Of a stretch of 64,000 bases of DNA, positions 1-12,600 are shown in pieces. The stretch covers positions 278,623 through 342,622 of the forward strand of contig NW_018384495.1 of assembly GCF_001417965.1 (NCBI RefSeq), in the 5' to 3' direction. Both the position numbers and the translations under genes were made by a program. The stretch is from Exaiptasia diaphana. Lineage: Eukaryota; Cnidaria; Anthozoa; Actiniaria; Aiptasiidae. Position 1 is the stretch's first letter. Each line of letters opens with the position of its first letter. Below the pieces are notes generated by a model. That model saw only the letters and a list, made by a program, of their open reading frames with translations. It was not told the DNA's origin and did no database searches.

Positions 1-394
1 AATGCAGATATACGAGAATATACGCATAACAAAATAGCAATTATTGCTCTTTTAATTTAAGCGTAAGTAAGTTATGCATTTCGATGAAGTCACTATAAAA
101 AGTTATAAATTTGATTTTGAACTGGACTTTCGGCAAGGCGGAGGATAAGAATAAGAAAGTAAGATACATTAAAGCAATCATAGTTCTCATTCATTTAGTA
201 CGCAAGAAAACACCTGCAAACATATTAACAACTTTATAGACATTTGTCGTCTTGGCCACCGGGAGGCGTCATCGTGTGGTAGCATATAAACAAACCAAAC
301 CATAAGGTCAAAATCTAATTTTTAACTATTATAGAAACAAGAAAAAAAACTTGAGTTTTTCATAAATGTTTTCTCTATAATTGATTTACAATAC

Positions 395-599
395 CTCGAA
401 AAAGTAGGTTCTTTTTCCTTGTAATTATGTAAGGAGCCAGAAATTCCGAATCTTTCCGCCATTTTTTAACTTCAAAAATATTTTTTGCCATATATGGCAA
501 AGCAGTTCGTAGCCAGTCCCTCACGTCCATTGAATGAGGCACAGGCAGCCCAAGTTGAATACTTGGGCAGAGCGCATCTCTTGTGATGCGCATATTTAT
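395..599 (-). CDS. Internal coding exon of an unrecognised gene leaving the window at the left
   Basis: This open stretch of about 68 codons is bounded by a pyrimidine-rich acceptor (TTTTCTAG, ending at 600) and a donor (GAG/GTATTG, starting at 394). It therefore looks like an internal exon rather than a chance ORF. The peptide reads INMRITRDALC, then a hydrophilic stretch with VKKWRKDSEF. I do not recognise it. It could follow the exon at 2015-2324, which ends in the matching phase, with the repeat exon at 709-1697 skipped. If the repeat exon is included through this acceptor, a stop follows almost at once, unless the weaker acceptor at CACAAG about 14 bases further in is used. The gene must continue to the left of the window, because the exon ends in a donor. 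Confidence 0.4.
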
Positions 600-708
600 C
601 TAGAAAAGAGAGAGCTACAATGAAAAAAATTCTAAATATTGGAGGATAATATCTTTATGGTCAATTCACAGAGAGGACGCAGAGAGCTGGAGTTAACCAA
701 AGACTTAC

Positions 709-1697
709 TTGAGAAGTTTGTAAAGGATGCATGAAGCCAGACAAGTCAGCCATATTGGCGGAAGTGCTGGACATGCATCACAACCAAGCCTTTTATGCAA
801 AGGCTGTTGTTTTGGTGGTGGATCATCATTATCATTTGATAGAAATTGATTATCTTTATCGTTTTGTTGGATTGGTAACAGATGTTGATTGATTGGTGGC
901 ACAAGAAATTCTGGCTGATGTTCATCATCATTTGTTGGAACCAAAGGTTTGCTGTTCTTTTTGGGCCAAGTCAGCAACACTGGTGGTATTGATGGCAGCT
1001 GACGCTCATCAGTATTTGATGGCAGTAAAGGTTTGTTTTCCTTCTCAGGCCAAGTCAGCATCAGTGTTGGGCTTGATGGAAGCTGTTCACCAGCATTTGA
1101 TGGCAGTAAAGGTTTCTTGTCCTTCTCAGGCCAAGTCAGCATCAATGATGGACTTGATAGAAGCTGTTCACCAGCATTTAATGGCAGCAAAGGCTTGTTT
1201 CCCTTCTCAGGCCAAGTCAGCATCAGTAATGGGCTTGGTGGAAGCTGTTCACCAGCATTTGATGGCAGCAAAGGCTTGTTTTCCTTCTCAGGCCCAGTCA
1301 GCATCAGTGTTGGGCTTGATGGAAGCTGTTCACCAGCATTTGATGGCAGTAAAGGTTTGCTGCTCTTCTCAGGCCCAGTCAGCATCAGTAATGGGCTTAA
1401 TGGAAGACATTCACCAGCATTTGATGGCAGCAAAGGTTTGTTTTCCTTCTCACGCCAAGTCAGCATCAGCGCTGGGCTTGATGGTTCACCAGCATTTGAT
1501 GGCAGTAAAGCATTGTCGCTGATATCTTCATCCCCAGTTAGCATCAATAGCTGTTGGGTTGATGAGAGTTGCCCATCAGTTGATGAAAACAGACGCAGAT
1601 CTGGTATATTATTTTTATGGCAGGGGAGGGGTGCTGGTCTCTCCCAAGGAGGGTTCAAGAAAAATGGTAGCCCACACCCCCTTGCATAGATTTCTTT
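709..1697 (-). CDS. Repeat-bearing coding exon with 27-residue tandem repeats
   Basis: This is a long open stretch ending in a good donor (CAA/GTAAGTC at 708). Its N-terminal part reads YARGCGLPFFLNPPWERP, followed by about seven to eight copies of a 27-residue unit. The unit has a hydrophobic LMLT core, then W or G, PEK, KPLLPSNAGEQLP and a Ser/Pro linker. The W/G choice at one position alternates between copies. After the repeats comes an Asn/Asp/Gln-rich tail ending LYKLLK. No known domain is recognised. The composition (Pro, Leu, Asn, Glu) suggests an extended low-complexity protein. The upstream acceptor is weak (ACTAG at 1698-1700), so the exon start is uncertain. The plus-strand ORFs over the same bases are explained by the repeat period, not by separate genes. 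Confidence 0.45.
914..1560. repeat. 81-bp coding minisatellite
   Basis: About seven to eight direct copies of an 81-bp unit are present. The landmark gttcaccagcatttgatggc recurs near 1085, 1166, 1247, 1328 and 1409, always 81 bp apart. It recurs once more near 1486 at a slightly shorter spacing, and there is a diverged copy near 1000. The period is a multiple of three, so the unit stays open in several frames on both strands at once. Copies differ mainly by single substitutions, so the array is fairly young. Confidence 0.9.
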
Positions 1698-2014
1698 CTA
1701 GTTTTGCTGTCAACTTCAGAACTGATAATGCTAGTTAACTTTGGTATTCTGATCTTCAAACAAGACCACTATTAATTTTATTGATATCATTCTCAGTTAG
1801 GAATCCTTCACAAAGTTTGAAAGGTTAGATACCTGTGATAATATTATCCCAAGTACAAATAAGATATACTTATCATAATTGCAAAAGCTTGTATTGCTGA
1901 TCAATTAAGATTTATTGAAAGGGCATGGTGACATTTCAAGAAAAGGATGGGAATATGAAGGTGACTCAAGCTGGGTTATCCAAGTTTAATTAAATTCTAT
2001 TTAATGATACCTAC

Positions 2015-2460
2015 CTTGCATTTTGGTGAATCTTTCAGAAGGTGAGCTGATGGCCGCAAAAGGATACACTTTTTTGAGACAAGTTTCTCATATTTTGCAA
2101 AAAATAATGGGAAAATGACTTCCATTTTTTTGACGTATGTGCATCCTAAATTCGTTATTCCACAGACTTTTGTGACACCATTATCGCTTGGTTCAAGAGA
2201 TGCTCCACCCAGGAGCATGCCATATCCATCAGGCAGGAAACCAACCACCAGCATACTTATTTTTTGGCCTTCTCTTCTTGTCACAGTGTAAATGTTTGTG
2301 GTTTTTGCTTTTCTTGACATTTTACTGAGTAATGAACCAATGGGAATTAGATAAAAACTACGCAGAATTTTCTTTGTCAATTATTTTCATAAAGAATGAT
2401 CTCTTACCAATAATGATGTGCCAGCAGAAGCAACGCTCGCAGGATAAGACAGCAAAACAT
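2015..2460 (-). CDS. First two coding exons of an unrecognised gene, possibly secreted
   Basis: Exon 1 (2408-2460) starts with ATG and ends in a strong donor (TTG/GTAAGAG). Exon 2 (2015-2324) starts after CTCAG and ends AAG/GTAGGT. The two join in frame across an 83-base intron to give a 121-codon N-terminus beginning MFCCLILRALLLLAHHYCK. This resembles a signal peptide. A soluble region follows with SMLVVGFLPDGYGMLLGG and CGITNLGCTYVKK. An inner ATG (MSRKAKTT) in exon 2 is an alternative, non-secreted start. No family is recognised. It probably continues into the exons at 709-1697 and/or 395-599 on the same strand, but the exact chain is not settled. Confidence 0.45.
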
Positions 2461-2539
2461 GAAAAGCACAAGGACTGTGAAGTAAACACCAAGTTATTGA
2501 ATGTATAAATCTTTCCAAAACGTTATTTGCGCACAAATC

Positions 2540-2920
2540 TTAAACGATACCTGCAAATATCGACGCGTGCGAAAATACCATACGAAATGATTTGTCTAGT
2601 CCTGTTTTATTTTGTTTCGTTTATTTCTTTTCCACGCCGCGCGATTATATCTTGTCCTTTTTTTCGCTGCGTGCCTAGATCCTATGGTTATTTTAACCGC
2701 GCGCTTTATAGATCTGATTCATTTTTGCCGCGCACAGTGAACAGTCTTCTACTAACTCTGCCACGAAATTACGCGCGACTTAAAGAAAAGAAAATCTATA
2801 GTGCCTTTCGCTTTTCGCCAAATAGCGAGTGTGGCCGTCTTTCTTTCAACTCTTGGTTCGTTTGATAAACACGTTAATATATATTCGTGCGCGAGCCTCG
2901 GGAATCCCGCGGGAATATAT
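2540..2920. promoter_or_regulatory. CpG-dense stretch, probable promoter region
   Basis: Compared with its AT-rich surroundings this stretch has many CG dinucleotides (acgcgtgcg, ccgcgcg, gccgcgc, gcgcgac, cgcgggaat). It lies directly upstream of the minus-strand gene that starts at 2460, so a promoter role is likely. Short ORFs that run through it on both strands have no recognisable products. One minus-strand ORF near 2954-3043 ends in a good donor (ATTG/GTGAGT) and could be an alternative first exon, but its phase does not fit the exon at 2015-2324. Confidence 0.35.
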
Positions 2921-3663
2921 CGAAGAAAAGCCTTTTTTTTTTCTGTACTCACCAATCTCGACATCGTAACGACCTTTGACTGGTTTAACAAGATTATTAG
3001 TCAATAAATTCATTTCTTCAATAAAAAAATCCATTTTGTACACGTGCCTGAACAGAGTTCAGGAAAGTAACACTGCTCAATATAGAGCTGTAATTACAAT
3101 TGTTACGTCGCACATTGACGAGTTAATTAGGCGTAATTAGAGCGCGCCAAAAGCATTGCAGGCGCACATATCAAAGCGAGGTATTTTATAGTGTTCGACT
3201 GGGCTTATGTGTAAATACATTTTTTTGACGAACGACCAAGCGAACAATTAAAAGCTAATGAGTCTACGACCGAAAACATACAGAAATGCTAGAGGTGTAT
3301 CAACCATGTTCATCTCTTTTCAGCTTTGCCTTCTCAATGAAAACAACAGGGATCCCACATACATAGCAAAGTCACATACGAGGAATTTTTAGTCTTTATT
3401 ATGCCTTGATTAATCTCAAGTTTAAGGGTACATTTTTCATAGCTATTTCATATTTTACATAACATTTATCTCTATACATATTTTGTCTCAATTTGTATAA
3501 AACACTTTCATGTTTATATCATTTTTAAAATTAAAATCTAAAATGTGTACAGTTTTTCTGTAGGATGGAATAATGTCCTAAGCGGACAGTCGTCGGAGTC
3601 ATGTTCAATAATTGATCTGTAAATCGATAATTTATCGGAGCAGTCCATTCGGTCGATATTAAT
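2921..3663. other. Gene-poor stretch between two minus-strand genes
   Basis: I see no credible coding exon apart from the doubtful candidate at 2954-3043. Near 3397 the plus strand reads tttatt, so the minus strand has AATAAA. This may be the polyadenylation signal of the LRRK gene whose stop codon is at 3664-3666. Confidence 0.4.
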
Positions 3664-6600
3664 TTAATGATCTTCCTCGGGAGAGCATCCCCTGTGTACT
3701 ACCACTGGAACTCGTCCACTCTTGGCTTCCATCCTTGCAAGAACGTTAGCAGGAACAGCTTCCCATACTAACATTGAACACTTGAACAAGGCTCGCCTAG
3801 CAGCGTCAACTGCATCACCGTCCACATAAAATATACTGTCTGATTTATTCCTGGAGGCCGACGAACTCTTTCTCCGGGACTTGTAACGAGATTGCTCCGC
3901 TTGGAATTTGGTTGACAGGTCATCAGGCACTTGGCGCACGCGCTCAGAGGTCAAAGGACATACCACTGGATCTCGCGTTCCCAGGCCATCCGCACGCAGA
4001 CTTTTACCAGTACTAAATACCAAGCACAGTTCAGTGCCACAAGGACCTGGACCAATGCACGTTGATAGTGTTCTTACTTCACCAAACGGGTGAAACCAGG
4101 TCAGAAGCTTTGGCTCGTCTGCTCTGAAGATAAGAATGTGTCCACCAGCCGTTCCTGCCCACATGGTATCCAACACTGGACTAATACAAAGAATACACGA
4201 ATCACTCTCGTGTAGCTTTCTACTGTGATCAATGGATTGGATTATTGGTAAACAGTCAATCTCGAAGATTATTTGTCTTTGAGCTGCACACCATTTTGTT
4301 AGGACAGACCTAAAATACATGAAAGGAAGTCAATATTTTGACCATTATATAGGGCAAGATCGCACATACAAGTATATATAACGATTATAGAAAGGTTTAT
4401 CCTTCTTTTCCGAGCACATTATATATTATCTTTATCCTGAGATAAATCGCTATCATTGTTCAGATCATTCCTTGTATAGGCATTACTATAAATTTCACAC
4501 AACCTAATCAACATTATTTACAGGTGTGGATTCAGGATTTTGACAGGGGGATCACCAGTAAGGAATTACATGCTACTCTAATAAAGTATGGTAGTAAAGT
4601 GCACCTATGACTAGGAAATCACTTCCCCCTCTAAATCCATTTACCTGCATGTGCTCCACACGTGTTGTTGATCAAAGATTGTTAGATTGGTAATCCTTGT
4701 TTGGTGTTTGTCTTCCATGCCAGTAGAACCTCCATACCACAACGATTCCATGTCAAAAGCCTCCATTTCAGCAGTCTTGGTAAAGTAAGTAAATATATAC
4801 TTACTAGACGACACCCACAGCTTCTCTTCCGTGGCAACCAGCGACAGGATGCAGTGTCGTTCCACGTTGATCAAATGGTCGTTTCTCTTCTTTTCTGGCT
4901 TCTTGAAATCTTTCTTCAAAATGCAACGTACACGACCCTCATTCATTCCAACATATATATACGAATCATCTGACGTCATACATGTAGCTTGTTCGTCTAA
5001 CGGAACGGAGCACACGTTATTGTAACGAGGTGAAGTCGAGTATGCCGATATGAAATGGACGGGTCCTCTAACTGCAATCAGCATTAGCTCGGCTACATGG
5101 TGAAGGGCTTGGATTTGAAGGGTATACTTGTGTTCGTGGTAGCTTTCTATTGCAAATGTATGCTTCAAATCGAGGTTATTGCAATCGAAGATGAAAATCT
5201 TATTGGATGATGGATCATCACATGCAATCCACAATTCCTTCCTTTCTGGAACCAGACAAGCATGACGCACAGACTGCTGGGAAGGGATATATTGCTTACC
5301 AAGGAGAGCTTGAAAGGCAGGCATTCGAACCTGCTGGGCAATTTGCACCGAATTGGGTCTTAGCGTTGGTTTGCTTAGCCAGCACTGAAGCATTAATTCA
5401 GACAGGGATGGAAGACCGTAGCGTGACAGGTGACATTTACTCCACTTCGGTCTTTCTCCTCGCACAACTGCTGCATTTATCATTGGCTCTGAGTCAAACT
5501 CTAAAAACGGCCGCTCACGAACAACCATTTGGAATAACAGGACAGCATAGGAATAAACATCAACTTTCATAGTGTACTCTTCTTTCTTTTCTGATAATTG
5601 TAGCATTTCTGGGGCTTTGGTTCCAAGCGTCCCTTTGACTGATATTAAGCCGGTAGACGTAGCAAAGTTGGCCGTTCCAAAGTCAATCAACTTGACATGA
5701 AGGTCATCTCTTTCATCAAGCGACCAGACCAAAATGTTCTCTGGCTTCAAATCTCGGTAAATGATATTCAAAGTATGAAGATACGACAAAGCATCAGCAA
5801 CTTGGTATGCAATGCGGAATAAAACAATTCGGTTAATAGCCATCGAACTGTACAACGAGTCTTGGAGATTTCCTTTTTCCGCTAGTTCTAGGACCAAACA
5901 CAGTGGTCGCAGGCACACCCCAATGATGCTGATAAGGTAAGGATGCTGCCTTACACGACGAAGGACGTTCAATTCCTTTCTAGCTTCGAAATAGTGTTTC
6001 ACAGGATCGGTTTCATCGTTTTGAACAAAGAATTTGATTGCAACTTGCTGATTACGGCACTTTCCTCGGACCACTTTTCCAAATCCTCCTGATCCAATCT
6101 GACTAGATTCACCTTCATCAAATTGAATTTCGTCTTTGGAAAGCAAAAGTTGAGGATCGACATCTTGCAGCATCACATCCGGAGCTACTAAGTGTAGACT
6201 AAGATCCGTTCCACTATGATTAGGACAAGGAATATTGTCTGCTTGAGCGCTTTGCAATTGACATTCCACAAACGAAAAACGATGGGGTTTGATGCCGTGT
6301 CGTTCACATAAGACACAAGGAATGTACTGCCTAACGCGTGGCCCAATACCATCACTTAACGACAGATCAGGGTACCACTCTTTAATGAGAGTGTCTATAT
6401 GATCAACTATATAGTTCAGAACTCTTCTTCCAACACGACTTGGAGTAACCTCGGTGACTATAAGCACACGGTCTTCAGATGGGTCCTTCATGGTGGATAT
6501 CGAAAAAAACAATCGTTCGTGATTAAGACATATTCCAGTTCGCCAGCAGAACAATGAACCACCATCAATTAAACTGCTAAGATCAGTTGGAATGTCTGAT

Positions 6601-9600
6601 AGATTACTAAAAACGAAATCTTTTCGAGCTCGACAGTTGGCTTCGTGAGTTGGTTCTTGAATCAAGGCTTGTCTTCCAAGATGAACGTCTTCTGGGACAA
6701 CTGTTGTTGGTGTTCGATCCTTCACAGCTGGTTTTTCCTTGTTATTTGAAGATTCGTCTCTTTCTAATAGAGTGTCACGACTTGGGACATAGTCTTCAGG
6801 CTCATTGAAAGAAGCAGTATCTAATTCCCGAGAATTCAACGAAACTTCTATTTTACTTTCTTTCTTGGATGAAGAATGTGTAGATGTGTCATCAACAGAT
6901 TTCTGTAGGAAGTCATCAGGTTGAAGTGAGTCCTCACTTTTCTTTTCGTGATCATTGATCTTGAGGTATTGTTCTATCGTAGGAAGTAGTTTACAAGAGT
7001 CTTCTGAGACTCTCCTCGTGCTTTGATTACATGATAAATACATATCAGATTCAATTTCGATTTCGCAGCTACTTTTCTGAGTTTCCTCTACTACCACCGA
7101 CTGATCGAGAGGTTGTTGGTTGATNACTTGAATCTGATTTTCATACTGTGCTTTTTTACTGCTACTTGAAGGTTTTCCTTGAAATTCAGAACTTATTGAG
7201 TGGCTTCCGACACTTTCGGATGATTCAGCTGACAAATTTCTTTCGAATACCAGGTTAGCTTTCAAGGGGGAGTTAGATGATGCATCAAGATTTGAGTGTG
7301 AACTTGAATGGCTGGAACCGCTGCCTTCAGAAGAGCGACTATAAGCTGTTTCGTTCCACAAGCCGCTTCTATTTGATAAAGAACTGGAATTATACTTCTT
7401 TTCGCCATTAAGTATTTCTGGCGATTGTTGGTTTAAAGATGATGATTGAGATGAGCTGATTGAGTTTTCTTTTGTGGAATGATCCTCAAAGCTTTCTGGC
7501 GAGACGCTAAAGGGCGCGGAACTTGTTCTCGACTTCGAGTTTCTTTTTCTTTCTTGTGGTTTTCTCTTATAATTCACTTCTCTTCCACGAACGAAGCGAG
7601 GGCGGTACAATCCATCCTTTAAACCAAGCCCCAACGCTTGCTCCCCGTCTTCATCAGTGCTGTAGCCGAAATCTGAATCACCTGACGACCCTTCCTGTCC
7701 AAACCACTGTCCATTGATGCGAACACCGTCATGTACATCGACCTCGTCTTCATCCACATATCGCCCAACATTCACATAACGAAATTCATCTTCTTCATTG
7801 TCTTCTTCGTCGTCAACATCAATATCTTCATTGAGGTAAGAAGCCTCCTCAGTTGGAGGTGAATTTTCATTGGGTGAATAACTCACTGCTTGGTCACCTT
7901 GCTCTGCAGAGAATTTGGAAGAGCTTTCATTGGACTTCGATTCAACATCAGAATCTTGCAAGCCAATGGCAACACTGTTAGAGCTTAAAGGACACTTGCA
8001 GCAGAAAGGATCAAGGAGGAATGGACTTAAATGGTCAATTTCGGGACCGCCTGGACTGTTGGGCCCTCTTTCATTGGAGCACCCAGATGACAGCATATCT
8101 TCTGTATAGTACAATAATCTAGCCATAAATCTGTCCCAAAAACCATATGGCATGAAAGGAAGAGAATGAATTCTCTTGATGGTAATGAATGGTAGTGATA
8201 GGTTAGTCGCTTCTGATGGCTTCTCTTCTGGCAACTTTGAAGGAACAAGAAGTCTGTTCTCATCAAGCGAACAAGCGATCTGAAAGCGGTTTAGCAGACG
8301 AACAAATTGTGCATAGTATTTAAGAGGAAAACGTTCATCTTTGAAAATGAACTCAAATTTGTCTTTGAAGAGTATTCCGTTGATGCCGTAAGGATTGGCT
8401 TCCTTTAGGGTAACTATACGAGCCATCAGATCACACAACCAAGATGGATCAATGAAGTAGTAGTCTTGTAAATCTTGGTTTGGATCGTCGTAATGCATCA
8501 CTATACCTAACACAAGAACAAGTTTTGTTTAGATACATTACTGGGGAGCTTAATTATGATAAAGTAGTGTTTTTCAGGTTGATAAAAAACCATCGTGAGA
8601 TGATCTTGTGAGGACATTCTTTGATGAAAGCTTAGGTATTGATTGTCGATTTATACTAATATCACGAATAATAAACATGGAATCCCTGTAAGTAGTTTGC
8701 TATTCAAGAACATCAAATACGTACCTCTTTCGTGTAAGAATTTTGTGACATCTCTGACGTCATTAGGATCCTCAACATCTGACCCATCATGTTTTATGGT
8801 ATCCGTGACTAATGCCTCGTACTCTGCTCGGCGAATAAAAGGAAGTTCGTTGGCTTTTTTGTAGTTGTCCCTTATTGTCTTCATGAGTTCTTCAATAAGC
8901 AGATAACTGTGAGGAATCAGCTCTCCCATCACTGACACCTATAAGGGAAAAAAGCCAAACGTTTAGGCAATCAAATGAGACTCCAAGAAAACCTCCAATA
9001 GTTTTATAATTCAATTTACCTCGCTTGTCCCATTGACTTTGAGCATCGCGGAAGCTGCATCATAAATAGCAATGCGCAATTCGTCGATACCTGAGGAAAA
9101 GAGTCATTCATTAATAAACAACGCTCAAACCAAGGGAGCACGGCAACGAAAATACAGGAAGAAAATATATATTGCCTCAAACTAACCAAGAGCAAGAGAT
9201 AAAAATTCATTGAAAACGGGGATCGATGAGGGAGAAGAATGGAAATGGAAGAAGGGATGAAAAGATGATAGACGTGGAAATTAAGGTTGAAGTGTGAACT
9301 CCTGGAAGAGAGCAAGTGAGTAAAGACATGAAAATTGAGAAAGATGATCTTAAAGAGACTAAAAGAAGAGGCAGTAAAATGACCTCCAGAAAAACAATTT
9401 CTATTACCTTCTCGTGAATCTATTGCACAGCTGACTTCTTTGATACCAATCACAAAAATACGTTGATATTTATCCTGTGATTTCAACTTCTCTGCATAAT
9501 CATGCATTCTTGTCAGGTAGTTTTCATCATACTTATCCTTGTCCTTTCTGATCTTATCCACGTGTGTTCCAACAATTATCAAGCATGTTCCAGGGGCACG

Positions 9601-12600
9601 CGATGAGATCGTGTCTAGCCACCCTTCCAGTTTGGCCACACCCTCTTCTCCTTCTTCTAAGTTCCAAACTAAAATGTACAAGGATAACGTGGAGAGAAAA
9701 CATTGATGTGTAGCGTAATAATCCTCCTGGCCACCAAAATCCCACATTCTGAACAGATATTCCTTGTGGAAGACGTCTTTTCTGATTCTAAACTCTTCCA
9801 TGGATATACCTGGAAGATAACACAAAATCTCTATCATGTGCTGCCATGGCAAGAAAAGCAGTAAGACACTTTCATGTCCCTCTTGTAATACATTTCCACT
9901 TGAAAAACTTGCCCAAATTAAATTCTCAATGCGGGAAGGGCAAACAAGTATGAATTAGCAGCAAAAATATTGAAAAGGCTTTCATATGCCTGAAAGTTTT
10001 GTGATGACTTTCTTCTTGGTCATCTTTAGTTACTACTGTATAATCTAATACAAGGCAAATGATGTTATACGACATCTTACCATTAGTAGCGCTGTTTAGG
10101 TTGTAAGTGTAATCATACATCAGCCTATGCATTAAGGTAGTCTTGCCCTGTGCTGCTCGGCCAACAAGCATCAGTTTCATGGAGTAGTACCCTTTCGCAT
10201 TGCGTAATTTTGCTCGGAGGTACATGATGGTTTTGGCTCCACTCTTTTTAATGTTTTCTGGTGGGTCTGTCACCTAAAAAGGCAATTCAAAATACAAATT
10301 TAGTTATATAAAGTTGTCCTATGGACATTTTGAACATATTGGATAGTGAGCAGTTACTTGACTAGAAAACGTGTTGAGGCATCTTTGTGTATCTCAAGCT
10401 TCATTCAAAACATACTTCTGATTCTGAACAATGACAGCAAATACACAAACACCATACCTGATCAAGGTTATCTAAATTCAGTGTTGATATATTGGTCAAC
10501 TTTCCCATCTGTACAGGTAGTTGAGTTAGTCTGCTATTACCAGATAAGTCCAAAGTCTCTAGAGTGAGAACCTCACAAACATGTGGTGGCACTTCATACA
10601 ACATATTTCTAGCAATATACAGATTTTTCAGCTTTGATCCAGTGATGTTCCTTGGCAGATCTTCAAGTTGGTTATCATTGACATATAGTGTTGTCAAAGA
10701 TGGAGACCAGTGACTTTTCTTTGGAAGTTCTGTCAGCTTGTTTTTGGATAAATTTAGAATCCTTAAACAATTCATTTTCAGTAAACCACTTGGAATTCTT
10801 TCAAGTTGGTTGTTTTCTAAGTTAAGGCGGCAAAGTTTATGCAGGTCAACTATATCTCTGGGAACAGAAGTCAACATATTGTGTGATAACTGCAACCTTT
10901 CCACCCATCTAATGCTTCTGAAAATTGATGGATCAAGTTCACGAAGAGCCAACTTTTTCCATTCTATTTCCCGCCTTTCTTGGTCACAGTTGGTTCCTAG
11001 TAGAAGGGCTTTAGTAGCTTCTTTATGTTTGTTGTGAAGCGAGAGCTGTAGGGGGACTGCAACACGGAGTAATTCTTTATCTTTCAAACATGTCCTTCAA
11101 TGAAATAAACATAGTTTAAAGATTATAGGTGCCATGTAAAATAGGAATAAAGCTCTGATAATGCGATTGTCCCTTTGCCTGCTAGTGTGTTGGCTTGTCA
11201 GCAATTGTGGTTTGCCTGAGCATCACACCCTGCCAGAGTGGTTTGTGGCAAGGATTGCTTTGTTATTAAATTAGTGGATTAAAAATAAATTGTTAATTAT
11301 TAGTCTCAAGTCAAATGGTTGGTCTGTTGTGAAATATATCTCAGTTTCTAAGAACTAATCAAACAAAATACCATAATGGCATGATTTTAATGCCCATGAC
11401 ATTAATCATACCTTATGTTCACAATATGACTGTGGCAATTTTTAGAAAATGGAAGCTGTTTCAAAGCAATGTCCTTTTGCTCCTGTTTCTGGTGACCATC
11501 CAACAAATATTGTAACATCTCCACATGTCCATTCTGTGCAGCATAACAAACAAGCAGCACAGATAATGCCTGAAGAAAACAAATTATACAATTATTGTTA
11601 TGATTGCATGGGAGAGCAGTGAATAAATCTTGGGTTAAACATTTGTAGGTACTAGATCTACATTCAAGCATGTAAAAATGTAGAAAGCTACTGTACACAT
11701 ATATAATTTACACATTTAAGACATTTTCACCTTACCTTAATGAAATTAAACTGCAAAGACATGACAATACAGTCATCAAACTTTAAAGACTCTTTGACAC
11801 CAGCCAAGATGATAGACTGCATGGCATCTACATGGCCCTTTTCAGAAGCTCTCTCTAAAGCCTCTTGCAAACATGTTGGGGAAATACTGTCTTTTTTCAA
11901 TGATCTTAAGATTTCGGTCAGCTGAGGGCTGTTTTCTTGAGCAAGTTTTAAAATTTCTACAAAAAAAAACATCACCAGTTCACGACTACAGCAGCCAATA
12001 GAGAATAGTGAAAATATGTGTGGAAGCCTTTTGTGCCACGAGGCATGAAGATGTTGGATAAATAGAAAAGATACTGGCACCAAATCTAAATTCATTCTCA
12101 CATTCAGACTTAGTATACTCCCTCCCGTAATCAACGATAAATCCTTCGTTATATGGGTCAGGATAAAATGGTCATGTGCAGGAGAGATGACACAGGGATG
12201 CCCTTGAACTCAAATCATTCATAAAAGGTTTATTTTTTCTTTGATATAATAAACATTCATACAATTACATACCAGCACTTTTCAATATCCTTGCTGTGTT
12301 TTTACACTTGTGAATCACTGCAGTTTCATAAGGAGTCTTCCCAAACTCATCGCGACAGGTTATGTCAGCTTTGTATTTGAGTAATTCCTTAACGCAATCC
12401 TCGTTATCCATTGATGCTGCCATATGCAGACACGTGTAAAAGCCATTTGCAGTTGCATTTGGATTGGCTCCATATAGCAATAGGAGTCTCACAATTGGAA
12501 CATGTCCTCTGTGTGTAGCTTCATGAAGAGGGGTATAACCAAGAAAACCGACACGTTCTTCTAACTGGTTTGCAAAGCTCAATGAATCCTTGAGGAACTT

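Noticed and set aside
893-1689. Two long plus-strand ORFs of 209 and 218 codons
   Set aside because: They overlap the 81-bp tandem repeat, whose period keeps several frames open. No splice signals or recognisable domains support them.
2527-3007. Overlapping short ORFs on both strands in the CpG-rich region
   Set aside because: No family similarity and no consistent exon chain; more likely promoter sequence.
5207-5572. Plus-strand ORF of 121 codons
   Set aside because: Antisense to the conserved LRRK kinase exon; a shadow ORF.
8643-8864. Plus-strand ORF of 73 codons
   Set aside because: Antisense to a COR exon of the LRRK gene.
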